DNA of 35,761 bases from Pseudomonadota bacterium. Its GTDB lineage: Bacteria > Pseudomonadota > Alphaproteobacteria > Acetobacterales > Acetobacteraceae. A program made the translations under genes and the position numbers. Location: positions 1-35,761 of the forward strand of contig JAJZFA010000062.1 of NCBI GenBank assembly GCA_021805565.1, written 5' to 3'. Under the pieces are notes generated by a model. It did no database searches, was not told the origin of the DNA, and saw nothing but the letters and a program-made list of their open reading frames with translations. How positions within the stretch are numbered: position 1 is the first letter of the stretch; the number at the start of each line of letters is the position of its first letter. Shown here piece after piece: positions 9,674 to 17,493 of this stretch.

Positions 9674-10624
9674 TTGCCGAACGATCCAGGATATTTTCCG
9701 CATTCGCGGGCGGATATCATACAGATTGCCTTGGCCGGGCTGACCGCATCGCCGAAAACCTTGCCGGCGATGCTGTTCTATGACGAAGAAGGATGTCGGT
9801 TATTTTACGAAATAACGCGGTTGCCAGAATATTATCTGACCAGAACGGAAATCGCACTGCTGACCTCCATCGCGGATCGGGCGATACCCGATGGCCTGCG
9901 CGACGCCGTGCTTGTGGAGTTCGGTGGCAGCGACGAATCCAAGGCGAGCATCCTGCTCGACCGGCCTGGATCGCCTTTCACCGCTTATATGCCGATCGAT
10001 GTCGCGGCTTCGTCGCTGGCCGCTTCGCAGGCCCGTCTGTCGGCCCGCCGTCCTGGTCTGACGATTGTTCCCGTCGTCGCGGATTTCATGCAGCCGTTAC
10101 GTTTGCCGTTATTCGGATCTCCCGCCGTCGGGTTTTTTCCGGGGTCCACGATCGGCAATCTCGATCCGGTTTCGGCTCAGCGATTTCTGACGTCGGCACG
10201 TCGCGGCCTCGGCGCCGGTTCATGGTTTCTGATCGGTGCGGACTTGCGAAAAAGCCCGGCGATACTGCTGCCTGCCTACAATGATTCATCCGGCCTGACA
10301 GCGGCGTTCAATCTCAATCTGCTCACCCGGCTCAACCGGGAAGCCGGAGCGGATTTCGATTTGAATGCGTTTCGGCATGAAGCTGTCTGGAACGACGGCG
10401 AAAGCCGGATCGAGATGCACCTGATTGCCACCGGCGATCGCACGGTGCACCTCGGTGCCAGGTCCATCGTGTTTCGCGAGGGCGAAACGATCCACACCGA
10501 AAACAGCTATAAATATACGCCGGACAGCCTGGCTGCGATCGCCGAGCGGTCAGGATGGGCTTTGCATCGGAACTGGCAGGATCCGGATGGATTATTCGGT
10601 ATATTTTTATTCCGATACCAATAG
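9674..10624 (+). CDS. egtD: L-histidine N-alpha-methyltransferase EgtD, TTG start
   Basis: A 316-residue SAM-dependent enzyme that trimethylates histidine to hercynine, the first step of ergothioneine synthesis. Family landmarks are PEYYLTRTE (51-59, substrate-binding tyrosine), FFPGSTIGNLDP (conserved Asn in GNLDP) and TAAFNLNLLTRLN. HTENSYKY supplies the Glu and Ser that bind the histidine amino group and imidazole. The SAM loop reads VEFGGSDESK (81-90), where most homologues have a GSGSSxKT-type sequence, a modest deviation. No ATG lies near the expected N-terminus; TTG at 9674 preceded by AGGAG (9663-9667) gives the normal length. It is co-transcribed with egtB and convergent with the sigma-factor gene 11 bases away. 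Confidence 0.92.
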   Translation: MPNDPGYFPHSRADIIQIALAGLTASPKTLPAMLFYDEEGCRLFYEITRLPEYYLTRTEIALLTSIADRAIPDGLRDAVLVEFGGSDESKASILLDRPGSPFTAYMPIDVAASSLAASQARLSARRPGLTIVPVVADFMQPLRLPLFGSPAVGFFPGSTIGNLDPVSAQRFLTSARRGLGAGSWFLIGADLRKSPAILLPAYNDSSGLTAAFNLNLLTRLNREAGADFDLNAFRHEAVWNDGESRIEMHLIATGDRTVHLGARSIVFREGETIHTENSYKYTPDSLAAIAERSGWALHRNWQDPDGLFGIFLFRYQ

Positions 10625-10635
10625 TATCGCGATTT

Positions 10636-11127
10636 TCATGCTGCCATTTTAGACGCATCCCCCATCAGGAAGGCACGAAGTTCCAGCCGCGCCCGGTGTA
10701 CCCGGCTTTTCAGCGTGCCGATCGCACAGCCGGTCTGTTCGGCTGCGTCCTCATAGGATTTTTCCTGCAAGACGATCATCGACATGGCTTCCCGCTGATC
10801 GGCCGGCAAGCGGTCCAACGCCCATGCGAGTTCCCGCAGTGCTGTCAGGTCTTCGTGCGCGGCCGCGACAGGAACTTCCGGCAAATTATCCGCATCGGTG
10901 AACTCCCGCCGACCGCGAACCCCGCTGATGAAGTGGTTTATCATGATCCGGTGAACCCAGGCTGAAAAATTCGTTCCTGGAACGAAGCATTTTTCCGCGA
11001 CCAGCACCTTGGTCGCCACATCTTGAACCAGATCGTCGGCGGCGGCCCGGTTACGCGTCAGCGCGAGCGCCCACACGCGCATTTTCGGCATAAATGAAAC
11101 GAGTTGATCATCGAATTCCCGCGACAT
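10636..11127 (-). CDS. ECF-type RNA polymerase sigma factor
   Basis: A 163-residue sigma-70 family protein of the extracytoplasmic-function group, with only regions 2 and 4. Region 2 is seen as ALTRNRAAADDLVQDVATK and FSAWVHRIMINHFIS. Region 4 is LDRLPADQREAM followed by the HTH SYEDAAEQTGCAIGTLKSRVHRAR. The region 4 helix resembles EcfG/general-stress sigmas of alphaproteobacteria, but no NepR or PhyR gene is adjacent, so subgroup assignment is open. The ATG follows GGGAGG at about 8 bases. No anti-sigma gene is visible on either side: egtD lies convergent downstream and a lytic transglycosylase lies divergent upstream. Confidence 0.9.
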   Translation of the reverse strand: MSREFDDQLVSFMPKMRVWALALTRNRAAADDLVQDVATKVLVAEKCFVPGTNFSAWVHRIMINHFISGVRGRREFTDADNLPEVPVAAAHEDLTALRELAWALDRLPADQREAMSMIVLQEKSYEDAAEQTGCAIGTLKSRVHRARLELRAFLMGDASKMAA

Positions 11128-11393
11128 GAATGAAGCCTCCCGGTCGTATGTAATTGGCCGACACCGGAGACCTGTGGTGTGCGTATTGGCTGCACAAGGC
11201 AGGTGACATGACGGTGATGAGCAGGTTGCCCAGCAGTCCGGGCAGGATGCATCGGTGTCGCACGAGGAATTTGGCGGCGGGCCGGCAGCGATTGGATCGT
11301 CCTTGGGGGTCGTCGGCGACCTGTGGTCGGCTATTCTGGACCCGATCCGATTTTCCTGGCGCCGGACACGGTTTTGTGTGAAAGGCCCGGATC

Positions 11394-12077
11394 ATGCGCG
11401 GCGGTCTTTTACCACTTGTGAGTTTGGCGTTCGCAATGCCCGCGGGCGCGTGGGCAGGTCAGGCTGTCACGTCGCTGCCGGCCGGGATGGCCAACCCCGC
11501 CATGTTATGCGAAACCGCCGCGACCACCGCCGAATACGTCGGGCGCCTGCCACCCCGCCTTTTGGGCGCCATCGGCGTAACGGAAACCGGTCGGATCGAT
11601 CCGGAAACCGGGCACATCCGGCCATGGCCGTGGACGATCAATGCCGAGGGCGAGGGCCGGTTCTTTCAAACCGAGGCGCAGGCGATCGAGGCGGTGAAGG
11701 CGCTGCAGGCCAAGGGTGTGCAGTCGATCGATGTCGGGTGTTTGCAGATCAACCTGATGTATCATCCGGATGCGTTCGCCTCGCTTCAGGAAGCGTTCGA
11801 TCCGCGCGCCAACGCGGCCTATGCCGCCCGCTTCCTTAACGCGCTATACGCCTCCGGCAAGGACTGGCCGGCTGCCATCGCCGCTTATCATTCCGAAACA
11901 CCGGACCTGGGCGACGCCTATCGTGTGCTGGTCATGGCTCGGTGGCAGAACGGCGACCCGCATTCGTCCGCGCCCGCACCCGCACCCGCGGCCTATGGCG
12001 ATTTCGCCAATGGCGATAAGGTTTATGGCGCTTTTGCCCCCAGCACGCAGGTCTATGGCGCCTTTGCGCCGCGCTGA
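11394..12077 (+). CDS. Secreted lytic transglycosylase-like protein with C-terminal YGAFAP repeats
   Basis: A 227-residue exported protein. The signal peptide runs to about A21 (cleavage after AGAWA). The SLT-type domain follows: AIGVTETGRID with the likely catalytic Glu64, then WPWTINAEGEG, DVGCLQINLMYH, and AAYAARFLNALY...WPAAIAAYHS. This is the order of small lytic transglycosylases that cleave peptidoglycan glycan strands. The tail is unusual: an alanine/proline linker (SAPAPAPAAYG), then two copies of VYGAFAP, encoded by near-identical 21-base DNA repeats (about 12018-12077). AAAGG stands 8 bases before the ATG at 11394. It has no secretion or flagellar gene neighbours, so its job is probably general wall remodelling. 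Confidence 0.8.
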   Translation: MRGGLLPLVSLAFAMPAGAWAGQAVTSLPAGMANPAMLCETAATTAEYVGRLPPRLLGAIGVTETGRIDPETGHIRPWPWTINAEGEGRFFQTEAQAIEAVKALQAKGVQSIDVGCLQINLMYHPDAFASLQEAFDPRANAAYAARFLNALYASGKDWPAAIAAYHSETPDLGDAYRVLVMARWQNGDPHSSAPAPAPAAYGDFANGDKVYGAFAPSTQVYGAFAPR

Positions 12078-12089
12078 ATGCGGATCGCG

Positions 12090-12422
12090 TCAGGCCAGCG
12101 CGAGCAGCACCACACCGGCGGAAATCAGCACCAGCGCGCCGATATGGATTGCACCGAGCGGTTCGGCGAAACCGTAATGGCCGATTAGCGCGGCGGCGAC
12201 GTAAGAGACCGCCGTGCAGGGCAGCGCGACCGACATCGGTATACGCCGAAGCGCAACAATATAAAGTAATGCCGCCCCACCGTACAGGCACAGGCCGACC
12301 ATGGTGCGGGGGTCGAACAACTGGGCAATGAAGTCAAGTGCGCCCGCGCCCGCTTTCAGCAGGGTTTGGCCAGCCATGCTGGTGACGATAGCGGCGGCCA
12401 AAATCAACCAATGAAATGTCAT
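12090..12422 (-). CDS. SMR/EamA-like small four-helix membrane protein
   Basis: A 110-residue, almost wholly hydrophobic protein with four predicted membrane segments: WLILAAAIVTSMAGQ, GLCLYGGAALLYIVAL, ALPCTAVSYVAAALIG and IGALVLISAGVVLLAL. It belongs to the small multidrug resistance/EamA group. Members next to glycosyltransferases (ArnE/ArnF style) usually flip lipid-linked sugars rather than export drugs. The start at 12422 overlaps the GT2 stop by 4 bases (ATGA), so translation is coupled. The frame is open far upstream inside the GT2 gene, but that extension is antisense-style arginine-rich and is not used. Function as a flippase is inferred from context. Confidence 0.75.
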   Translation of the reverse strand: MTFHWLILAAAIVTSMAGQTLLKAGAGALDFIAQLFDPRTMVGLCLYGGAALLYIVALRRIPMSVALPCTAVSYVAAALIGHYGFAEPLGAIHIGALVLISAGVVLLALA

Positions 12423-13411
12423 GCCCGATCCAGGCCGGCGTCGTTGCGTCTGATCTCGCGCACGGTTCCCTGCGGCTTGCCGTTGGCGGACAGGAAGGTC
12501 CGGCCAACGTATTCGCCCAGAACGCCCAGGATCATCGACTGCACGCCCGACACCAGCAGCAGGACAACCATGGTGGACGCCCAGCCGGATGGCGTGCGAT
12601 GAACGAACAGTGCCTCCGATATCGTCGCCACGGCGCCGATCGTGCCCAGCGCCGATAATGCCAATCCGGCATAAATCGCCAGGCGCAGCGGCGCCAGGGA
12701 AAAGCTGGTCGCCAAATTCAGCCACAGGCGCACCAGCCGGACCAGGGTATAGTTGGAGTTTCCGTTCAGCCGGGGCAAATGGCGCACTTCGATACTGTCG
12801 ATGTGTTGGGTCACCTGCATGATCAGGCCATCGACATAAGGATACGGACCGCTATAGCGGGTGACGGCCCCTACCACCATCGCCGACATGCAGCGGAAGG
12901 ACGACAGGTACAACCCTTTCGGCTTGTCCAGAAGCCGGTCGGCGACCGCATTGGCGAAGCGGCTGCCCAGGTTGCGCCAGCCCGTGTGCTGCTTCACGGC
13001 ATAGCGCGTATAAACCGCGTCCCAGCCGCCCAGGCGGGCGTGGTCGTATAGTTTCACCACCTCCTCCACCGGGTTTTGCAGGTCGTCGTCCATGGTGACG
13101 ACGAAGTCGCCGCTCGCATGGCGCAGGCCGGTCATGACCGCGTTATGCTCGCCGTAGTTACGGGCGTGCTCGATATAGATCAGCGGAATGCGTGCGGTTG
13201 CCAACAGTCCGCGGCAGACCTCGCCGGAGTTGTCGGGACTGCCGTCGTTCACCAGCACGACTTCCAGCCCGCCTGCGGGGTTCAGGTCGGACAGCGCATC
13301 GACCAACCGCTCCACGGTGGCAGCGCCGCGATAGACCGGCACGACAATGGACAGACCCGGACGTATGGCCCGGTTCAGGGCGGTTTCGATCAGGGCGACG
13401 GTGTCGTTCAT
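12419..13411 (-). CDS. Family 2 glycosyltransferase, polyprenyl-phosphate type with two C-terminal TM helices
   Basis: A 330-residue GT-A enzyme of the DPM1/ArnC/GtrB class that moves a sugar from a nucleotide donor to undecaprenyl phosphate at the inner membrane. Motifs are LSIVVPVYRGAATVERLV (about 20-37), VLVNDGSPDNSG (the DGSxD loop), and VTMDDDLQNPVEEV with the metal-binding DDD/DLQNP. The C-terminal third has two membrane helices, LAIYAGLALSALGTIGAVAT and MVVLLLVSGVQSMILGVLGE, followed by EYVGR as in ArnC. The ATG at 13411 lies in the overlap with the methyltransferase stop (ATGA). The donor sugar cannot be predicted. It is the middle gene of a coupled trio. Confidence 0.9.
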   Translation of the reverse strand: MNDTVALIETALNRAIRPGLSIVVPVYRGAATVERLVDALSDLNPAGGLEVVLVNDGSPDNSGEVCRGLLATARIPLIYIEHARNYGEHNAVMTGLRHASGDFVVTMDDDLQNPVEEVVKLYDHARLGGWDAVYTRYAVKQHTGWRNLGSRFANAVADRLLDKPKGLYLSSFRCMSAMVVGAVTRYSGPYPYVDGLIMQVTQHIDSIEVRHLPRLNGNSNYTLVRLVRLWLNLATSFSLAPLRLAIYAGLALSALGTIGAVATISEALFVHRTPSGWASTMVVLLLVSGVQSMILGVLGEYVGRTFLSANGKPQGTVREIRRNDAGLDRA

Positions 13412-14121
13412 GGTCTCTCTGCTATTGCCAGCACCGACCCGCCGAAGGGAAGCGGCACCGGTAGGCGCCGTTCGATTTTCGTCGCGGCGTGGAATGTTGC
13501 ATCCAGCCATGGCGAAAACGGGGCAACGTCGGACACCGGGTTGCGAGGAGCGAGCAGCTTTCGCTGGGCGATCATCAGCGGCAGCAGCAGGCTGTTCCAG
13601 TAGGCGGTGCGGATACGGGCGAACCCGACATCGCGCAGCAGCGCGGCGGCGCCGCGTGCGGTAAACCGCCGAACATTGTGGACATGGCGATCGTGGGCGG
13701 ACATCAGCCACCGATACGACGGCAAATTCAGCACCAGCCGCCCGTTCGGCTTCAGCACCCGCCGCAGTTCGTTCAGTGTCGCCCAGGGGTCCACGGCCGC
13801 ATGGCACAGCACGTCGGCGCTGACCACCGCATCGAACGCGCCGGCGGCAAAGGGAAGTGTATTGACGCTACCCCTGGCGACGAGGGCCTCGGATTTGCTA
13901 CGGGCGCGGAGCGCCGCGGTTGGGTCCCATTCCAGACCGAATCGTGTCAGGTCGGGCCGCTGGTCTTTCACAAGGGCCAAGAACCCGCCCATGCCGCAGC
14001 CGGCATCCAGGATGCAGCCCCGGACCGGTGCCAAAGCGTCCAGCAGCCGCCGATGCAGCGCGCGGTACCACCACATCCGGCCCTCGGCCGCGTCCATAAG
14101 GGTGTATTCGGCCGGTTCCAT
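13408..14121 (-). CDS. Class I SAM-dependent methyltransferase
   Basis: A 237-residue methyltransferase. Motif I is ILDAGCGMGGFLALV (about residues 37-51). The acidic ribose-binding position is in FGLEWDP. Motif II/III are FDAVVSADVLCH and LRRVLKPNGRLVLNLPS. The C-terminal part (WNSLLLPLMIAQRKL) resembles small-molecule or lipid-linked methyltransferases found in glycan clusters. It heads the trio methyltransferase - GT2 - SMR protein, each overlapping the next by ATGA. It could act on the sugar, the polyprenyl carrier or a lipid. The ribosome binding site is weak (AAGG at a long distance). Confidence 0.85.
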   Translation of the reverse strand: MEPAEYTLMDAAEGRMWWYRALHRRLLDALAPVRGCILDAGCGMGGFLALVKDQRPDLTRFGLEWDPTAALRARSKSEALVARGSVNTLPFAAGAFDAVVSADVLCHAAVDPWATLNELRRVLKPNGRLVLNLPSYRWLMSAHDRHVHNVRRFTARGAAALLRDVGFARIRTAYWNSLLLPLMIAQRKLLAPRNPVSDVAPFSPWLDATFHAATKIERRLPVPLPFGGSVLAIAERP

Positions 14122-14257
14122 GCGCGATAATTGCCTTGCGGGCGGTTTCGCCGCAAGCGATAGCTAACAATCGGGGGGAATCGTCAAGTCGTGCGCCGTA
14201 ACCGCCGGACGGGTGCTGACCGATGACACCGACGGTCTTTCATTACGGCCGTCCATA

Positions 14258-14740
14258 TTATTGCAGGAAACCCCACCGAGCCACCGCGGGTTCCGCCGAA
14301 GCCCATTTCCACGTGGCGTCCTGCTTGCAGACATCGGAGGTAAACCACGCCCGCTTCGATTTTTCGCCCGTGCCGGTATCGACCGAGAAGGCAATTTCCT
14401 TGCAGGCCGCGAGCGGGGAATCGATTGAACGGATCACCCGAAGCTGGCCATGTTCGTTGCCGATCGGCAGGGTGTGGACGATGGTCCACGCGGCCTCGGT
14501 TCCGGCGGGAAGCGCCCCGGCCACTTCGGCCATTGCGTCCTGTTCCGACCCTTGCCAGGTCCGGCCAAAATACTGGAAGGCGTAATTGCCCGCCGCATCC
14601 AGCGCCACGCCGACGGCGAATCCGATCGCTGGATTGGCCGTGGCGGCGCCTGCCGCACCGCCGCCGACGATGGCCGCGATTTGCGGTGTGGAACTACAGC
14701 CGGCCACCACGGCGATCGCTGCAACCGACAAGCCCTTCAC
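14258..14740 (-). CDS. Putative lipoprotein, paralogue of the upstream gene
   Basis: A 160-residue exported lipoprotein of unknown function. The GTG start at 14740 overlaps the upstream paralogue's TGA stop (GTGA). The signal sequence ends in the lipobox VAGC (Cys15). It is followed by a glycine/alanine-rich helix-like segment (IAAIVGGGAAGAATANPAIG, glycine-zipper-like) and a soluble domain ending KWASAEPAVARWGFLQ. Cysteines in the soluble part (CKEIAF, VCKQ) match those of the neighbour (CKEIVF, ICQD), suggesting a conserved disulfide. No standard domain is recognised. Translation probably depends on coupling to the gene above. Confidence 0.75.
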   Translation of the reverse strand: MKGLSVAAIAVVAGCSSTPQIAAIVGGGAAGAATANPAIGFAVGVALDAAGNYAFQYFGRTWQGSEQDAMAEVAGALPAGTEAAWTIVHTLPIGNEHGQLRVIRSIDSPLAACKEIAFSVDTGTGEKSKRAWFTSDVCKQDATWKWASAEPAVARWGFLQ

Positions 14741-15246
14741 TGCAAGGACCCCCACCGCGCTGTCGCCGGTTCGGCGGATGCCCATTTCCAGACGGGTCCA
14801 TCCTGGCAAATCGTGGCCACATAGAAGGCACGCAGTGCCACCTTTTTCTTAATCGTATCGACCGAAAAGACAATTTCCTTACAATTGAAATCGTCTGCCC
14901 CGATCAGCCTTGTCACAACAACGTCGCCGTGGGCGTTATCCTCGATCTGGATGGTATGCGTTATACTCCAGTGGCCGACCACACCCGGTTCCAGAGTGCC
15001 TGCTGTTTGTGCGATCCCATCTTGTTCGTTCCGGTGAACCACGCGTTCGGCATATTGCAGGCCTGCCGTGGCGCCGGCCGCGACCCCCAGGCCAATACCG
15101 GTCGCGGCGGCAGGGCTCCGGGTAATCGCGCTCGCGATACCCGCGCCGCCGATTCCGGCGACATCTGTTGTGGTCGCCGTCAGGACCGACGAACAAGCCG
15201 ACACTGAAGACAAGCAAACAAGCAGGATAGAAAACCGAACACGCAT
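14737..15246 (-). CDS. Putative lipoprotein, first of a tandem paralogous pair
   Basis: A 169-residue lipoprotein with the signal MRVRFSILLVCLSSVSAC and lipobox VSAC (Cys18). A glycine-rich segment follows (GIGGAGIASAI...GIGLGVAAGATAG). The soluble domain ends KWASAEPATARWGSLQ. Both family members share EQD, WxIxHT, HG, CKEI.FSVDT and the C-terminal 'WKWASAEPA.ARWG.LQ'. The middle glycine-zipper suggests membrane association or oligomerisation, but function is unknown. The ATG at 15246 has no clear Shine-Dalgarno sequence. It is transcribed toward the methyltransferase operon, with a 136-base gap after the second copy. Confidence 0.75.
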   Translation of the reverse strand: MRVRFSILLVCLSSVSACSSVLTATTTDVAGIGGAGIASAITRSPAAATGIGLGVAAGATAGLQYAERVVHRNEQDGIAQTAGTLEPGVVGHWSITHTIQIEDNAHGDVVVTRLIGADDFNCKEIVFSVDTIKKKVALRAFYVATICQDGPVWKWASAEPATARWGSLQ

Positions 15247-15314
15247 TATTGTCCGTTGTAACGGCCCAGACCAGCCTGTCCAATCACAGGACCGTCGGTT
15301 TCGTTGCAAAATTT

Positions 15315-16196
15315 TCACTTCATCCCGGTGATCGACGCCACCATCGATCTTGGATCGCGCTTCGGCCAGCGCCCGCACTCGACCTGGACGATAAAGTCCC
15401 CTACCAGCCGGTTGAACTGATCCGGATCCTCCAGATTGATCGTGTGGCCGCAGTTCGGCATCACCGACAAGGCGGCGGTGGGAATCGTCTGTTTCATCAG
15501 CAACGCCGGTTGCAGGCAGGGCCAGTCTTCGTCTCCGGTCAGGATCAGCACGGGCATGGTCAACGCTGCCATTCGGTCTGTCAGGTCATACAGCGACGGG
15601 CGTTCCCCCTGCACGCCAAGCTGGGTATTGCGGGCACCGATGGCGGCATGTTCGGCGAGTTGGCGTTTGAATTCCTCGAATCCGCGGGGATTTTTGTTCT
15701 CGAACTGCACGCGGGTTGGGCCATAGGCGTATCGGGCGGCGAACGCCGCCATGCCATGTGCGTCCAGAAACGCGGCGACAGCGGCGACTTCCGACCGGAA
15801 TTTGTCCTGCTGGCCCTTTTCGGCGCCATAGCCGCAGCCGGCAACGCACAGCGACAAGGCCCGGGCCGGATGCCGGATGCCAAAATGCAGCGTGGCGAAC
15901 CCACCCATCGACAGCCCGACCACATGTGCCTTGCCGATTCCGAGACTATCGAGGACCGCGGCGATGTCGTCGGCCGCGCGGGCCTGATTGTATTTCGTTA
16001 CGTCGTCCGGCACGTCCGATGGCGGATAGCCGCGCGCGGCATAGGCGATGGCTCGGTAACGCTGCCCGAAATGCCGCATCTGGGCTTCCCAAGATCGATG
16101 ATCGCCCGCGTATTCGTGCACGAACACCACCGGGACGCCGGTGCCAGTTTCTTCGTAATGCAGACGAATCCCGTCATCGGTTTGGGCGAATGGCAT
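15315..16196 (-). CDS. Alpha/beta-fold hydrolase
   Basis: A 293-residue serine hydrolase of the 3-oxoadipate-enol-lactonase/haloperoxidase-like group. The oxyanion region is VVFVHEYAGDHRSW. The nucleophile elbow GLSMGG places Ser96. The acid is probably in LTGDEDWPC, and the catalytic His is in NCGHTINLEDPDQF. Substrate is unknown; such enzymes hydrolyse esters or lactones. GGAGGAG lies a few bases before the ATG at 16196. It stands alone, transcribed away from the PIN-like gene, with a 272-base gap that shows no recognisable gene. Confidence 0.88.
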   Translation of the reverse strand: MPFAQTDDGIRLHYEETGTGVPVVFVHEYAGDHRSWEAQMRHFGQRYRAIAYAARGYPPSDVPDDVTKYNQARAADDIAAVLDSLGIGKAHVVGLSMGGFATLHFGIRHPARALSLCVAGCGYGAEKGQQDKFRSEVAAVAAFLDAHGMAAFAARYAYGPTRVQFENKNPRGFEEFKRQLAEHAAIGARNTQLGVQGERPSLYDLTDRMAALTMPVLILTGDEDWPCLQPALLMKQTIPTAALSVMPNCGHTINLEDPDQFNRLVGDFIVQVECGRWPKRDPRSMVASITGMK

Positions 16197-16468
16197 TGAC
16201 TCTCCTCCGCATGGATAACGTCAGACTACCTTATCGGCGATGGTTGACCAGAGCGAACCGCCCAGCCGATGGGGCAGTGGCGCGGACATCCAGACCGGTC
16301 CCGCCAGGCATTCGCTTCACGGGGTTACCGCCGGCGGCATCATCGCCCAGGCCGGGCAGCAGGAAGACGACCGCCGGCGGATCGCGGGTCCGTATGAAGC
16401 CGAGCATGCGGCTTTTGTTTCCGGTAATATCGGCCCGAAATTGGCGATGGGAGGTTGATCGGGGGGCG

Positions 16469-17065
16469 ATGAGGCGGAAGCTGTTGGATGTTGCCGTCAT
16501 CCTTCCGGACGCCAGCCCGGTGATCACGCTCGCGCGGATCGACCGCCTCGATTTGTTTGAGACGTTCACCGCGCCGATCCAGATTGTCGATCAGGTCCAA
16601 TACGACATCACCAAGCCGGCGAACGACCCGGACGGTACGGTCGCTGGATGGCTGGCGCGGATGGGAAACCGGATCGCGATTATCGAGACCTTGGTGGGGT
16701 TCGGCTTCCGGACGAAGATGGAGCGGGGCGAGACACCGAAAGGCGGAAACCTGGGCGAGATCGCGGTGGACGAATACGCCACGCAACTGGCATTGGCGGC
16801 GTCACCGACCTTCGTGCCGCTCGTGTTGTTCGAGGATCCGGACGTGCTGGAAACGCGCATCGCCCGGTTGCCGCGCGTGCATCTGCTGAACACGGCGGCC
16901 TGGATCCGGGCGCTGGCGGATGAGGGGATCATTCCGGACGGTGCGAAAGTGCTGGACGCTATCAACGCACAGCGCAAATCGCCGACGATCCCGATCGAAC
17001 GGCCGGGACGCACAAGCCGCATTCAATCGAAATGGTTGAGGAAACCGAAAAATGACGCTGGCTGA
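16469..17065 (+). CDS. PIN-like nuclease-fold protein, possible toxin
   Basis: A 198-residue protein that begins VILPDASPVITLARIDRLDL, the N-terminal strand-helix of PIN-domain (DUF3368-like) proteins. The spaced acidic residues of a PIN active site can be placed: D14 (PDASP), E97/D101 (LGEIAVDEY) and D123 (FEDPD). PIN proteins are Mg-dependent ribonucleases, most often toxins of VapBC-like systems. The C-terminal 50 residues are basic (SRIQSKWLRKPKN). The start at 16469 follows a GGGGGG run at suitable spacing; the frame is open upstream, but antisense to the hydrolase. It overlaps the next small gene by 14 bases. Toxin function is inferred. Confidence 0.6.
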   Translation: MRRKLLDVAVILPDASPVITLARIDRLDLFETFTAPIQIVDQVQYDITKPANDPDGTVAGWLARMGNRIAIIETLVGFGFRTKMERGETPKGGNLGEIAVDEYATQLALAASPTFVPLVLFEDPDVLETRIARLPRVHLLNTAAWIRALADEGIIPDGAKVLDAINAQRKSPTIPIERPGRTSRIQSKWLRKPKNDAG

Positions 17066-17279
17066 GATGTTGGATCAATTGGAGCCTGGCCGGATCGGAC
17101 ACTCCGAGGCAATGCGTTGGCTGGGGGTCGATAGCTATGCCGCGCTGGTGAAGGTCGTGCATGCGAACGGGCGACAGATGCCCGGACACAGGGCGATGCG
17201 AGTGACGGCGGAGACGCGGGCGTTGCTTCGTTCGGTGACCAAGCCGGTGGATGGGCAGGGAGTACGGGCGCCGGCGTGA
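17052..17279 (+). CDS. Small HTH-like protein, possible antitoxin partner
   Basis: A 75-residue protein overlapping the PIN-like gene by 14 bases. The centre, GHSEAMRWLGVDSYAALVKVV, reads like a short helix-turn-helix of the excisionase/antitoxin type. It is followed by HANGRQMPGHRAMRVTAETR. No named family is recognised with confidence. A small DNA-binding-like protein coupled to a PIN-like protein fits a toxin-antitoxin pair, though antitoxins usually come first. Nothing recognisable follows before the next gene (17280-17493). Confidence 0.5.
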   Translation: MTLAEMLDQLEPGRIGHSEAMRWLGVDSYAALVKVVHANGRQMPGHRAMRVTAETRALLRSVTKPVDGQGVRAPA

Positions 17280-17493
17280 TCGCGAACCGGACGCGGGATA
17301 AAGACGCTGCTGGACGCACCCATCGGGTGAAACCCGCCGAAACGGTTCCGCCTCCATTCGACGCGGCGGATCGGAGCGACACCGCGCGCGAGCAATTCCA
17401 ATCGCCTGGTTAGGCGGAAACGGACAATGCCGAAATCCGCAACCGCAATGCCCCGCCTATCCCCCCAACCCCGCCCGCGCTATACCCCGCCGC

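Noticed and set aside
10970-10986. Perfect palindrome TTCGTTCC-T-GGAACGAA inside the ECF sigma gene; GGAAC recalls EcfG promoters
   Set aside because: It lies within conserved coding sequence (CFVPGTNF) with no correctly spaced CGTT -10 and no gene start downstream.
15716-16468. Upstream extension of the PIN-like gene frame
   Set aside because: It runs antisense through the alpha/beta hydrolase gene; homology begins at the ATG at 16469.
16231-16468. Short open frames on both strands between the alpha/beta hydrolase and the PIN-like gene
   Set aside because: No domain, no conserved start signal; composition like other non-coding frames.
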